In this document: positions 24,419 through 33,346 of the stretch, one piece after another | Layout: every line of letters starts with the position of its first letter | Position numbering within the stretch: the stretch's first letter is position 1 | Assembly: GCF_000282575.1 (NCBI RefSeq) | Contig: NZ_AKJA01000100.1 | Location: forward strand, 1-42,432 | DNA length: 42,432 nt | Source: Herbaspirillum sp. YR522 | Lineage (GTDB): Bacteria > Pseudomonadota > Gammaproteobacteria > Burkholderiales > Burkholderiaceae_D | Direction of reading: 5' to 3' | Position numbers and translations under genes: made by a program | Notes under the pieces: model-generated | What the model saw: the letters and a program-made list of their open reading frames with translations, nothing else | Database searches by the model: none | Told to the model about the DNA's origin: nothing

Positions 24419-25848
24419 GCCTGGCCCCGCTGCCGCCGCAAACGGCGCGCCCTGTTGCCCTTGGCGCAACTGCCTCGCCACGCGCCAGGCGCCCTTACAA
24501 CCTATCGCTGCGCCTGCTCGGGGTGACCGCGCTGTTGCTCACACTGGCCACCACCGCGGTGGTGGGCGGAGTCGCTGCGCTGCAACGCTGGTTGCCCGAG
24601 AGGATCGTCGAGCACAAGCTCGAAAGCAGTGCCGAACGCGTGATGCAAGGCCTGCAATACGACCCCGCCGGCCAGCCCTACAAACTGGACGTCAACGAGC
24701 GTATCGAGGCCTGCTACCGGGTATTGATCCAGGATTGCGTCTACCGGGTGCTCGACCTGCAGGGGCGCGTACTGCTGGCATCGGACGGCGGCACCAGCGC
24801 CTTCGCCCGCCCCGGCTCGGCCTTCGATCCCGCCGCCGTGCGCTTGAGCCTGTCGAACAACGACATTGCGGCCGAGGTGTTGACCCGACGCATCGAACAC
24901 GATGGCCGCGCGATGTTCCTGCAGGTGATGCGCAGCGACCGGCTGCACCGGATCACGCTCGACGATGGCACCGAACGGATGCGGCGCCTCACGCTGGTGA
25001 CCGTGGTGGTCTGCATGCTGCTGTTTTCCATCGTGGTGGTGGCGAGCCTGCATTACCTGCTCAAGCCCTTGCGCCGGGCCGCACTGGCCACGGCCAGCAT
25101 CGACCCGGACAACCTGTCGGCGCGCCTGTCGGTGGCCAACCTGCCGCGCGAGCTGACGCCGCTGTTCGAAGGCTTCAACCAGGCACTGGACCGACTGGAA
25201 CAGGGTTATCGCCAGCAGCGGGAGTTCCTGGCCGATGTGGCCCACGAATTGAAGACCCCGCTGGCGCTCATGCGCGGCCAGGTCGAACTGGGTGAGCTGG
25301 GTCAGCCCGGCATGCTGCTCAAGGACATCGACCAGATGGCACGCCATGTGCATCAGTTGCTGCACCTGGCCGAAGCCAGCGAACAGCACAACTACCTGAT
25401 CGAGGCGCTCGACCCGGCCGACGTGTTGGCGCAGGTGTGCCAACAGCTGACGCGCCTGGCGCGCTCGCGGGAGGTCCGTATCGTCTTCATCGCCAGCGAC
25501 GAGGCCAACCGCGAGCTGATCAATGCCGATGCCGGCGCCCTATCGGTGCTGGTCAAGAACCTGCTGGAAAACGCGATTCATCACAGCCCTCGGGGCGGCG
25601 CCGTGAGCGTGCATGCCGACCGCTTCAGCCTGAGCGTCAGGGACCAGGGGCCGGGGGTCGACCGCCATGCCATGCCGCATTTGTTCAAGCGCTTCTGGCG
25701 CGGGGCCAACCGGCGCGACGAAGGCGCCGGGCTGGGGCTGTCGATCTGCGCCGAGATCGCCCGCACGCACGGCTGGACGCTGCATGTGGCCAATACCCAT
25801 CCGGGCGCGCAGTTCGAGGTTCGGTTCGGATCAGCCGCGCTGGGCTGA
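24415..25848 (+). CDS. Membrane sensor histidine kinase
   Basis: Inner-membrane kinase of 477 aa, partner of the upstream response regulator. It has a 30-residue cytoplasmic Pro/Ala-rich leader, TM1 at about 33-54, a periplasmic sensor of about 135 residues containing two Cys near 100 and 108, and TM2 at about 192-213. A HAMP-like segment follows. The H-box has its phospho-His at 277 (FLADVAHELKTPLALMRG). The catalytic domain includes the N-box (LLENAIHHSPRGG), DQGPGVD and GAGLGLSI. The ligand is unknown; the two periplasmic Cys might form a disulfide, which is a guess. Confidence 0.93.
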   Translation: MSLAPLPPQTARPVALGATASPRARRPYNLSLRLLGVTALLLTLATTAVVGGVAALQRWLPERIVEHKLESSAERVMQGLQYDPAGQPYKLDVNERIEACYRVLIQDCVYRVLDLQGRVLLASDGGTSAFARPGSAFDPAAVRLSLSNNDIAAEVLTRRIEHDGRAMFLQVMRSDRLHRITLDDGTERMRRLTLVTVVVCMLLFSIVVVASLHYLLKPLRRAALATASIDPDNLSARLSVANLPRELTPLFEGFNQALDRLEQGYRQQREFLADVAHELKTPLALMRGQVELGELGQPGMLLKDIDQMARHVHQLLHLAEASEQHNYLIEALDPADVLAQVCQQLTRLARSREVRIVFIASDEANRELINADAGALSVLVKNLLENAIHHSPRGGAVSVHADRFSLSVRDQGPGVDRHAMPHLFKRFWRGANRRDEGAGLGLSICAEIARTHGWTLHVANTHPGAQFEVRFGSAALG

Positions 25849-25854
25849 CCCGGT

Positions 25855-27471
25855 TCAGGCGCCCGGCAAACGCACGCGTGGCGTGACGTCGACCGGCGCC
25901 CGGGTGAGCGCCACCGGAGCGCTGCCGTCGAAGCTGAAGACGCTGACCAGGCGTGCCAGGCCGTCGGCCTGGTTCTGCATCGACGCGGCCGCCGCGGCGG
26001 CCTGCTCGACCAGGGCCGCGTTCTGCTGGGTCACCTGGTCCATCTGCGTGATGGCGTGGTTGATCTGCTCGATGCCGCTGGTCTGCTCGGCGCTGGCGGC
26101 ACTGATCTCGGCCACGATGTCGGTCACCCGGCGCACGCTGGTAACCACCTCGTGCATGGTGGCGCCGGCCTGTTCGACCAGGCGGCTGCCGTCGTCCACC
26201 TTGGATACCGAATCGTTGATGAGCTGCTTGATTTCCTTGGCGGCCGAGGCCGAACGTTGCGCCAGCGACCGCACTTCGGAGGCCACCACCGCAAAGCCAC
26301 GCCCCTGCTCGCCGGCGCGTGCCGCTTCCACCGCCGCGTTGAGCGCCAGGATATTGGTCTGGAAGGCGATGCCATCGATGACGCTGATGATGTCGACGAT
26401 CTTCTTGGACGAATCGTTGATCGAGCCCATGGTCTGCACCACCTGGCTCACCACGCCGCCGCCCTGCTCGGCCACTTCCGAGGCCGAGACCGCCAGCTGG
26501 CTGGCCTGGCGGGCGTTGTCGGCATTCTGGCGCACGGTCGAGATGAGTTCTTCCATGGCCGAGGCGGTCTCTTCGAGCGAGCTTGCCTGCTGCTCGGTGC
26601 GCGAGGACAGGTCGAGGTTGCCGGCGGCGATCTCGGCCGAGGCGGTGGTGATGGTGTCGGTACCGCTGCGGACATTGCTGACGATGCCGCGCAGGTTGCT
26701 GTTCATCGCGTTGAGCGAATGCAGCAGCTGGCCGGTCTCGTCGCGCGAGCGCACGGCGACCTCGCCCGACAGGTCGCCTTGGGCGACGCGCTGCGAGATA
26801 CCGACGGCCGTGTCCAGCGGGCGCGTGATGCCCAGTGTCAGATAGCGGGCGCTGACCAGGCCCAGCAACAGGATCAGGCCTTCGAGCACGATGATCAGCA
26901 GACGGCTGTTGGCGGCGATGGCGTCGATCTGCCTGGCCGTGGCGTCGATCTCGGTGCGCTGCAATTCCACCAGCGCCCGCATGGCGTCCTGGTAGGCGGT
27001 CGCGGCCGGCACGAATACCTTGTCGAGCAAGCGCTCGACTTCCTCGTTGTTGCCCGCGGCCTTGGCCTTGTTGATCTCGTCGCGCGAGGACAGGTAGACC
27101 TTGCGCAGGTCGCCGATCTTGGCAAACAGCGCCAGCTCCTCGGGCGAGCTCATCAGGGCCTCGACCTTCTTCTGGTAGTCACCCGAGCTCTTGGACGAGG
27201 CCGCCGCTTCGGCGGCAAAGTAAGGGCCCAGCGCCGGATCGGTACTCTTGGCGATGGCGATGGTGCGGCGGATGCCGGTGGCCAGGTTGGTGTACCAGTC
27301 GCTCAGCAGGCGCTCGGTCATCAACGGTGCGCTCATCATCTCGCGGGTCGCGGTCGAGACGTTTTCGAGGCGCCACACGCCGATGCCGGCGATGACCACG
27401 GAGAAGGCGAGGATGACGGCAAAGCCCAGCGTCAGCCGCTTGCCGATTTTCATGTTACCGATGAAGTTCAT
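25855..27471 (-). CDS. Methyl-accepting chemotaxis protein (Tar-like topology)
   Basis: Inner-membrane chemoreceptor of 538 aa. TM1 is at about 13-33, with a periplasmic four-helix-bundle-type sensor at 34-188 ([18 protein letters not shown]). TM2 is at about 190-208 and HAMP follows. The signalling domain has the conserved tip ([20 protein letters not shown]). The C-terminus is [10 protein letters not shown] without a NWETF-type tether. The ATG at 27471 was chosen because it gives a short leader before TM1; a Met seven codons in is an alternative, and no strong ribosome-binding site decides between them. Unlike wspA it has no chemotaxis genes beside it and is probably a stand-alone receptor. 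It converges with the kinase gene, with only 6 bp between stops. Confidence 0.93.
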   Translation of the reverse strand: MNFIGNMKIGKRLTLGFAVILAFSVVIAGIGVWRLENVSTATREMMSAPLMTERLLSDWYTNLATGIRRTIAIAKSTDPALGPYFAAEAAASSKSSGDYQKKVEALMSSPEELALFAKIGDLRKVYLSSRDEINKAKAAGNNEEVERLLDKVFVPAATAYQDAMRALVELQRTEIDATARQIDAIAANSRLLIIVLEGLILLLGLVSARYLTLGITRPLDTAVGISQRVAQGDLSGEVAVRSRDETGQLLHSLNAMNSNLRGIVSNVRSGTDTITTASAEIAAGNLDLSSRTEQQASSLEETASAMEELISTVRQNADNARQASQLAVSASEVAEQGGGVVSQVVQTMGSINDSSKKIVDIISVIDGIAFQTNILALNAAVEAARAGEQGRGFAVVASEVRSLAQRSASAAKEIKQLINDSVSKVDDGSRLVEQAGATMHEVVTSVRRVTDIVAEISAASAEQTSGIEQINHAITQMDQVTQQNAALVEQAAAAAASMQNQADGLARLVSVFSFDGSAPVALTRAPVDVTPRVRLPGA

Positions 27472-27705
27472 TTGATAAGGTCCCGGATCATGGCGTCTGT
27501 GCAACGCCACTTCTTGATTGCTTTTGTTGGCTTTTTGATTATTGGCGCATGGGTGACATGCTGGGCACACTATCGCACGCCACCGGCCGCCGAACAATCA
27601 AGCTAAACGGGGAACAGACGGCGAATGCGCCCCTACTTCGCAAAAGCAGGCACGGCGCAGCTTTCCGGGGCGCCGGCGCAGCCCCGCGACAGCCCGCCCG
27701 TCGGG
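27472..27705. other. 234-bp intergenic region between the MCP and MocR genes
   Basis: This should hold the promoter of the chemoreceptor gene (minus strand) and the 3' end of the MocR gene transcript. GC-rich inverted segments lie near 27650-27710, but none has a T-run, so no terminator can be called. I did not find a convincing sigma28-type motif. No gene is visible. Confidence 0.4.
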
Positions 27706-29100
27706 TCAGCGCAACAGTTCTCTCATGGCCTGGGCGAACCGTTCGTCGGCCAGCAAGCCGACATTGAAACGCGACCATGGCACCTGCGGCTCGGTATCGA
27801 GGCAGAAGATGCTGCCTGGCGCCAGCACCACGTTGCGCGCCATCAAGCCCTGTGCCAATAGCTTGGCGTCCGGATAAGCCGCAAAGCGCGCCCACAGGTA
27901 CATCGACTGCTGCGGCGCACAGAACAGCTGCGCGCCCAGTTGCTCCAGCAGATGTTGGGCCTGTTCGTTGGCCTGGGTCAGGCGATCGCGCAGGCGGGCG
28001 GTGTGGCGACTGAAATGGCCATCGCTGAGGATCACGTCGAGGGTGCGTTCGCAATACTCGGAACTGCTTACATGCACCAGCATCTTGATGTCGGCCAGGT
28101 CGCTGGCCAGGTCGCGATGACAGGCGATGAAACCGACCCGCAATGCCGCCGACACCGACTTGGAAAAACTGCCGATATAGATCGTGCGGCGCAACTGGTC
28201 CAGCGTCGAGATGCGCGCTGCGGTGGCCGGCTTGAAGTCGGCGAAGGCATCGTTCTCGACGATCACGGCGTGATGGCGGTCGGCCAGTTGCAGGATCTTG
28301 TGCGCCTTGTGGGGCGAGGTGTCGGACGCGGTCGGATTGTGCGCCAGCGACTGGGTGAAGAACAGCGGCGCCTTTCCGGGTTGCTTCAGCTCGCGCTCGA
28401 GCGCCTCCACGTCCGGTCCATCGGGCAGGCGCGGTATGCCGATGATGCGCGCTCCCTGCAGTTTCAACTTGCCGTACAGCATGTAGTAGCCGGGTTCGTC
28501 GACCAGCACCCGGTCGCCGGGGCGCACGAAGTTGCGGATCACGATGTCGAGCGCCTGGTTGGCGCCATGGGTCAGCACGATCTGCCCGGTGGTGGCCTCG
28601 ATGCCGTGCTGGGCCAGCTTGTGTGCCAGGTGCTGGCGCAGCGGCAGGTAGCCGAAGCGACTGCCATAACCGAACAGGGCACCGATGCCGGTGCGCACCA
28701 CCTTGTGGTGGAACTTGTCGAGCCGCACGTCGTTGAGCCATTCCAGCGGGGGAAAGCCATCGCCCAGGCGCAAATGCTGCGGATCGCTTTTCAACTGCTC
28801 GCGCATGAGCCACACCACGTCCATGGCGCGACTCAGGCTGCCCTCGTCGTCTTCCTTCAACGGCGGCTGGGCCGCGCACACGAAAAAGCCCGCCCCGCGC
28901 CGCGGTTCGACCACACCCAGGCCAGTCAGCTCATCGAAGACGTTGACGATGGTGTTCTTGGCACAGTCATGCCGGCGCGCCAGCTCGCGGATCGACGGCA
29001 GCCGGCTGCCCGGCGCATGCACGCCCTCCTCGATCTGCTGCCGTATCAGTTGCACCAACTTGCCGGTGAGCGTGTTGCGTGGGCGGGATGGCGTGGCCAT
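27706..29100 (-). CDS. MocR-type transcriptional regulator (GntR HTH plus aminotransferase domain)
   Basis: Regulator of 464 aa combining an N-terminal GntR winged helix (residues about 8-75: [37 protein letters not shown]) with a type I aminotransferase fold. In that fold the PLP-binding Lys is at about 314 ([16 protein letters not shown]) and [18 protein letters not shown] and VENDAFADF are recognisable. Members such as PdxR, GabR, TauR and DdlR use PLP or a PLP-amino acid adduct as effector. GGAAGACG precedes the ATG at 29100; the frame is open upstream, but that part overlaps the operator-like repeats. It is divergent from the HMG-CoA reductase gene and is the likely regulator of that cluster. 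Confidence 0.92.
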   Translation of the reverse strand: MATPSRPRNTLTGKLVQLIRQQIEEGVHAPGSRLPSIRELARRHDCAKNTIVNVFDELTGLGVVEPRRGAGFFVCAAQPPLKEDDEGSLSRAMDVVWLMREQLKSDPQHLRLGDGFPPLEWLNDVRLDKFHHKVVRTGIGALFGYGSRFGYLPLRQHLAHKLAQHGIEATTGQIVLTHGANQALDIVIRNFVRPGDRVLVDEPGYYMLYGKLKLQGARIIGIPRLPDGPDVEALERELKQPGKAPLFFTQSLAHNPTASDTSPHKAHKILQLADRHHAVIVENDAFADFKPATAARISTLDQLRRTIYIGSFSKSVSAALRVGFIACHRDLASDLADIKMLVHVSSSEYCERTLDVILSDGHFSRHTARLRDRLTQANEQAQHLLEQLGAQLFCAPQQSMYLWARFAAYPDAKLLAQGLMARNVVLAPGSIFCLDTEPQVPWSRFNVGLLADERFAQAMRELLR

Positions 29101-29147
29101 GGTCGTCTTCCAATAAAGGCATGTGTTGCATCGCAAGGCGATTGTCC

Positions 29148-29201
29148 TGGGTACAGTTGCACCACTGTTGGCCCCGACTGTACCCAAAATCATTGGTACA
29201 G
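29148..29201. promoter_or_regulatory. Candidate MocR operator: three GGTACAG elements
   Basis: The exact inverted repeat TGGGTACAGT (29148-29157)/ACTGTACCCA (29177-29186) is followed by a third direct GGTACAG (29195-29201). The inverted pair is 29 bp apart centre to centre. Combined direct and inverted repeats between a MocR-type gene and its divergent target are a known arrangement in this family (GabR, PdxR). The leading strand toward the reductase shows TATTCT at 29208-29213 as a possible -10. Confidence 0.65.
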
Positions 29202-29265
29202 GCTTGGTATTCTGCACGCAATCCGGCCTCGCCGGCCATCATTGGACGATAAAGAGAGACATGCC

Positions 29266-30561
29266 ATGAGCGCACCCGCTCCCGATTCCCGCCTGCCCGG
29301 CTTTCGCCAGCTCACGCCCGACCAACGCCTGGCCGAGGTAGCGCGCCTGGCCGCACTGGATGCCGACGACCAGGCGCTGCTGGGCAACCCCGCGGCGCTG
29401 CCGCTGGCCACCGCCGACGGCATGATCGAGAATGTGATCGGCACCTTCCAGCTGCCGCTGGGCGTGGCCGGTTACTTCCAGTTGAATGGACGCGACGTGC
29501 TGGTGCCGATGGCGGTCGAAGAGCCCTCGGTGGTGGCGGCGGCCTCTTTCATGGCCAAGCTGATCCGCGAGTGTGGCGGCTTCCAGACCTCCAGCAGCGC
29601 GCCGCTGATGCGGGCCCAGATCCAGCTGGTGGGCGTGCAGGACCCGCACGGTGCGCGGCTGGCGATCCTGCGCGAACGGCAAGCCATCATCGATATCGCC
29701 AACAGTCGCGACCAGTTGTTGAACCAGCTCGGCGGCGGTTGCCGCGACATCGAAGTGCATGTGTTCCCCGACACCAGGCGCGGCGCCATGGTCGTGACCC
29801 ACCTGATCGTGGACGTGCGCGACGCGATGGGCGCCAATACCGTCAACACCATGGCCGAGGCGGTAGCCGGGCACATCGAACAGGTCACCGGCGGCAAGGT
29901 CCGCCTGCGCATCCTGTCCAACCTGGCCGACCTGCGCCTGGCGCGGGCGCGGGTGAAAGTGTCGGCCAGGGTATTGGGCACGGCCCGCTACAGCGGCGAG
30001 GAAGTGATCAATGGCATCGTCGACGCCTACGAGTTCGCGGCCGTCGACCCCTACCGCGCGGCCACCCACAACAAGGGCATCATGAACGGCATCGATCCGG
30101 TGATCGTGGCCACCGGCAACGACTGGCGTGCGGTCGAGGCCGGCGCCCATGCCTATGCCGCCCGCAGCGGCCGGTACACGTCGCTGACGCACTGGGAAAT
30201 CGCCGCCGACGGCGACCTGGTCGGGACCTTGGAAGTACCGATGCCGGTGGGCCTGGTGGGCGGCGCCACCAAGACCCACCCGGCGGCACGCCAGGCGCTG
30301 AAGATCCTCAAGGTCGGCAGTGCCCAGGAACTGGCCGAGGTGGCCGTGGCGGTCGGCCTGGCGCAGAACATGGCGGCGCTGCGTGCGCTGGCCACCGAAG
30401 GCATTCAGCGTGGCCACATGGCCCTGCATGCGCGCAACATCGCGCTGGCCGCCGGCGCGCGAGCGCAAGAGATGGATTGGCTGGTGCAGCAGATGGTCGC
30501 CAGCCACGACGTGCGGGTCGATTACGCCACGCAGCTGCTGGCGCAAAAGCGCGCACAATGA
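29266..30561 (+). CDS. mvaA: Class II hydroxymethylglutaryl-CoA reductase
   Basis: Enzyme of 431 aa interconverting HMG-CoA and mevalonate with NAD(P)(H). The catalytic residues match Pseudomonas mevalonii HMGR with a constant offset of three: Glu86 ([10 protein letters not shown]), Lys270 ([11 protein letters not shown]), Asp286 (GNDWRAV) and His384 (GHMALHAR). The [12 protein letters not shown] motif and [13 protein letters not shown] (about 186-198) are intact, and the length fits (P. mevalonii 428 aa). The start at 29266 follows AAAGAGAG; an ATG five bases earlier is out of frame and stops at once. MEP genes are present at 12-13 kb and no mevalonate kinase is seen, so a catabolic role (mevalonate to HMG-CoA) is the more likely reading. 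HMG-CoA lyase is not in the window. Confidence 0.93.
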   Translation: MSAPAPDSRLPGFRQLTPDQRLAEVARLAALDADDQALLGNPAALPLATADGMIENVIGTFQLPLGVAGYFQLNGRDVLVPMAVEEPSVVAAASFMAKLIRECGGFQTSSSAPLMRAQIQLVGVQDPHGARLAILRERQAIIDIANSRDQLLNQLGGGCRDIEVHVFPDTRRGAMVVTHLIVDVRDAMGANTVNTMAEAVAGHIEQVTGGKVRLRILSNLADLRLARARVKVSARVLGTARYSGEEVINGIVDAYEFAAVDPYRAATHNKGIMNGIDPVIVATGNDWRAVEAGAHAYAARSGRYTSLTHWEIAADGDLVGTLEVPMPVGLVGGATKTHPAARQALKILKVGSAQELAEVAVAVGLAQNMAALRALATEGIQRGHMALHARNIALAAGARAQEMDWLVQQMVASHDVRVDYATQLLAQKRAQ

Positions 30562-30629
30562 GGCCACGCCAGATCGGTATCACCCCCGAGCCGTCCCAAG
30601 ACGGCCGATAAAAACCAAGGAGACAAGAC

Positions 30630-31856
30630 ATGCCCCATTCGACCCCACGCCGGCGGCAGCGCCTGCCGGCCACCACCCTGGCCTTGGCGCTGGCCTGTGC
30701 CGGCGGCGCCGCTCAGGCCCAGGTGTCCAACGATGCGGTGCGCATCGGCTTCATCACCGACATGTCCGGGCCCTATGCCGATACCGATGGCACCGGCGGC
30801 CTGGAAGCGATCCGCATGGCGGTGGCCGACTTCGGCGGCAAGGTATTGGGCAAGCCGATCGAGGTCATGTCGGCCGACCACCAGAACAAGGCCGACATCG
30901 CCGCCACCCGGGCGCGCGAATGGAGCGACGAGCGCGGCCTGGACATGCTCATCGGCGGCGTCAATTCGGCCACCGCCTTGTCGATGAACAAGGTGATGGC
31001 CGAGAAGAAACGGGTCTACATCAACATCGGCGCCGGCACCGCGCGCCTGACCAATGAAGAATGCACGCCCTACACCGTGCATTACGAATACGATACGGTG
31101 GCGCTGGCGCGCGGCACCGGCACCGCCGTCATCAAGCAGGGGGGCAAGTCATGGTATTTCCTGGTGGCCGACTATGCCTTCGGCCACTCGCTGGCCAACG
31201 ACACCAGCGCGGTGGTCAAGGCCAACGGCGGCACCGTGGTGGGCTCGGTCAAGCATCCGCCGTTCGCCTCGGACCTGTCGTCGTTCATGTTACAGGCGCA
31301 GGCGTCGAAGGCGCAGATCCTGGGCCTGGCCAACGCTGGTGAAGACACGGTCAATTCGATCAAGGCAGCCAAGGAGTTCGGCATCACCAAGTCGATGAAG
31401 CTGGTGGGCCTGCTGATGGTCATCAACGACATCCACGCGCTGGGCCTGGCCAATGCCGAGGGCCTGATGATGACCGACAGCTGGTATTGGGACAAGGACG
31501 ACGCCTCGCGCAAGTTTGCCGAGCGCTTCTACCAGAAGATGAAGAAGATGCCGAGCACCCACCAGGCCGCCGCCTGGTCGGCCACCACCACCTATCTCAA
31601 GGCGGTGGCCGCGGCCGGCACCGACGACTCGACCAAGGTGATGACCGAGCTGAAGAAGACCAGGATCGACGATTTCTACAACAAGGGTCATATCCGGGCC
31701 GATGGCCGCAATATCCACGACATGTACCTGTACCAGGTGAAGTCGCCGGCCGAATCGAAGAAACCATGGGATTACCTGAAGCTGCTGGAGACGATCCCGG
31801 GCGACCAGGCGTTCACCTCGGTGGCCGAGTCGAAGTGCAGCTTGCTCAAGCAATAG
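30630..31856 (+). CDS. Periplasmic substrate-binding protein, branched-chain amino acid ABC type
   Basis: Binding protein of 408 aa with a signal peptide (Arg-rich n-region, hydrophobic core, cleavage after AQA near residue 30). The type I periplasmic-binding fold of the LivK/urea/amide family follows (VRIGFITDMSGPYADTDGTGG, ADIAATRAREWSDERGLDMLIGG, WYFLVADYAFGHSLAND). An AAGGAG lies before the ATG. It starts 68 bp after the reductase and is probably in its transcript. No permease or ATPase gene is next to it, so it is orphaned here. The ligand is not readable; from context mevalonate or a related acid is possible. Confidence 0.9.
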   Translation: MPHSTPRRRQRLPATTLALALACAGGAAQAQVSNDAVRIGFITDMSGPYADTDGTGGLEAIRMAVADFGGKVLGKPIEVMSADHQNKADIAATRAREWSDERGLDMLIGGVNSATALSMNKVMAEKKRVYINIGAGTARLTNEECTPYTVHYEYDTVALARGTGTAVIKQGGKSWYFLVADYAFGHSLANDTSAVVKANGGTVVGSVKHPPFASDLSSFMLQAQASKAQILGLANAGEDTVNSIKAAKEFGITKSMKLVGLLMVINDIHALGLANAEGLMMTDSWYWDKDDASRKFAERFYQKMKKMPSTHQAAAWSATTTYLKAVAAAGTDDSTKVMTELKKTRIDDFYNKGHIRADGRNIHDMYLYQVKSPAESKKPWDYLKLLETIPGDQAFTSVAESKCSLLKQ

Positions 31857-31860
31857 GCTT

Positions 31861-31950
31861 GCACCCGTCCGGGCGGTGCCCGGATGGGCGCGCACCGGGC
31901 CATGCCACGCCATCGCCGGCCGGACTGCGCTGCGGTGGCGTGGCCGGTGC
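31861..31950 (+). repeat. Two successive GC-rich hairpins after the binding-protein gene
   Basis: The first stem is 31861-31891 (about 14 bp with one mismatch, 3-nt loop, CCGTCCGGGC/GCCCGGATGG). The second, longer imperfect stem is 31892-31949, with arms beginning CACCGG and ending CCGGTG. Neither has a T-tract, so they may mark Rho-dependent termination or stabilise the mRNA rather than form an intrinsic terminator. The 272-bp gap to the next gene holds no other visible feature. Confidence 0.5.
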
Positions 31951-32128
31951 CATGTGTCAGCCCCGTGTCAGCAGATAGCGCTTGCATCCTGCCCTGCTTG
32001 CCCCTACGCTTGCTCGCCACGATGTGTGCGGGCAGGTCACAATATTCGATCCCTCCGGAACGTCTGCCTTGCCATCCCGCGCCACCGACAACGAACAGCA
32101 TGGCGCCTGTTTGCACAAGAAAGACAAC

Positions 32129-33346
32129 ATGAGCTCCACCACCTTCTCGCCCTACCAGAAGACCGTCGTCGGCCTGCTGGCCTTCCTGCAGTTCGCCGTC
32201 ATCCTCGACTTCATGATCATGTCGCCACTGGGCGCGATGATCATGCCCGAGATGAATATCTCGCCCCAGCAGTTCGGCCTGGTGGTGTCGGCCTATGCCT
32301 TCAGCGCCGGCCTGTCGGGACTGTTGACGGCCGGCTTCGCCGACCGCTTCGACCGCAAGCGCCTGCTGCTGTTCTTCTATACCGGATTCGTCATCGGCAC
32401 CCTGTGGTGCGGCCTGGCACAGAGCTTCGAAAGCCTGCTGGTGGCCCGCATCGTCACCGGCCTGTTCGGTGGCGTGATCGGCTCGATCGTGCTGGCGATC
32501 TCGACCGACCTGTTCCCGCTGCAACTGCGGGGGCGCGTGATGGGGATGATCCAGACCGCCTTTGCCGCCAGCCAGGTGCTGGGTATCCCGATCGGCCTGT
32601 ACCTGTCCAACAAATGGAACTGGCATACGCCGTTCATCGCCATGGCCGCGCTCGGCCTGCTGGGTGGGCTGGTGGTGGCATGGAAGATGCAACCGGTCAA
32701 TGAGCACCTGAAACTGAAGCAGGAGCACAGCGCCTTTTTGCACCTGTGGCACACCGTGGCCGAGCCGCGTTACCTGCTGGCCTTTGCCACCACGGCGCTG
32801 TTGATGACAGGCGGTTTCATGCTGATGCCATTCAGCAGCGCCTACCTGGTCGGCAACCTCGGCATCGATCTGCACCACCTGCCGACGGTCTACCTGGTCA
32901 CGGGCTTGTGCACCATCGCCTTCGGCCCGCTCATCGGTCGCGCCGCCGACAAGCTGGGCAAGTTCCGGGTGTTCCTGTTCGGTACCGGCCTGTCGATCGT
33001 CATGGTCCTGGTCTATACCCACCTGGAGCCCATCACCATCCCGGTGATCGTGGTGGTCAATGCGGTGCTGTTCCTGGGCATCTTCTCGCGCATCATCCCC
33101 TACCAGGCGCTGGTGTCATCGCTGCCCGCGCAACACCAGCGCGGATCCTTCAATGCCATCAGCGCATCGATCCAGCAGCTGTCGGGCGGCATCGCCTCGG
33201 TCATCGCCGGCCACATCGTGACCATGGGCCCCGATGGCCGCCTGCGGCATTTCGATACCGTCGGCTATGTGATCGTGGGAACCTCGCTGGTGGCGGCCAT
33301 GCTGGTGTGGCGCCTGAACCGGTTTATCCAGGCGCGGCCGGTCTAG
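32129..33346 (+). CDS. MFS transporter (drug:H+ antiporter-like)
   Basis: Inner-membrane transporter of 405 aa with about 12 hydrophobic segments. The cytoplasmic loop between TM2 and TM3 has the MFS signature as GFADRFDRKRLLLFF. TM4-TM5 shows GLFGGVIGSIVLAISTD, and the second half repeats the loop as GRAADKLGKFRVFLFG. It resembles the DHA1-type AraJ/YdhP-like group. AAGAAAG precedes the ATG at 32129. Its substrate is unknown. It lies 272 bp downstream of the binding protein on the same strand and could serve the same pathway, but separate control is equally possible. Its stop codon shares CTAG with the convergent hydrolase stop. Confidence 0.9.
   Translation: MSSTTFSPYQKTVVGLLAFLQFAVILDFMIMSPLGAMIMPEMNISPQQFGLVVSAYAFSAGLSGLLTAGFADRFDRKRLLLFFYTGFVIGTLWCGLAQSFESLLVARIVTGLFGGVIGSIVLAISTDLFPLQLRGRVMGMIQTAFAASQVLGIPIGLYLSNKWNWHTPFIAMAALGLLGGLVVAWKMQPVNEHLKLKQEHSAFLHLWHTVAEPRYLLAFATTALLMTGGFMLMPFSSAYLVGNLGIDLHHLPTVYLVTGLCTIAFGPLIGRAADKLGKFRVFLFGTGLSIVMVLVYTHLEPITIPVIVVVNAVLFLGIFSRIIPYQALVSSLPAQHQRGSFNAISASIQQLSGGIASVIAGHIVTMGPDGRLRHFDTVGYVIVGTSLVAAMLVWRLNRFIQARPV

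Noticed and set aside
27940..29265. In-frame N-terminal extension of the HMG-CoA reductase frame
   Set aside because: This part runs antisense through the MocR gene. The protein family starts at about 29266, where a ribosome-binding site is present.
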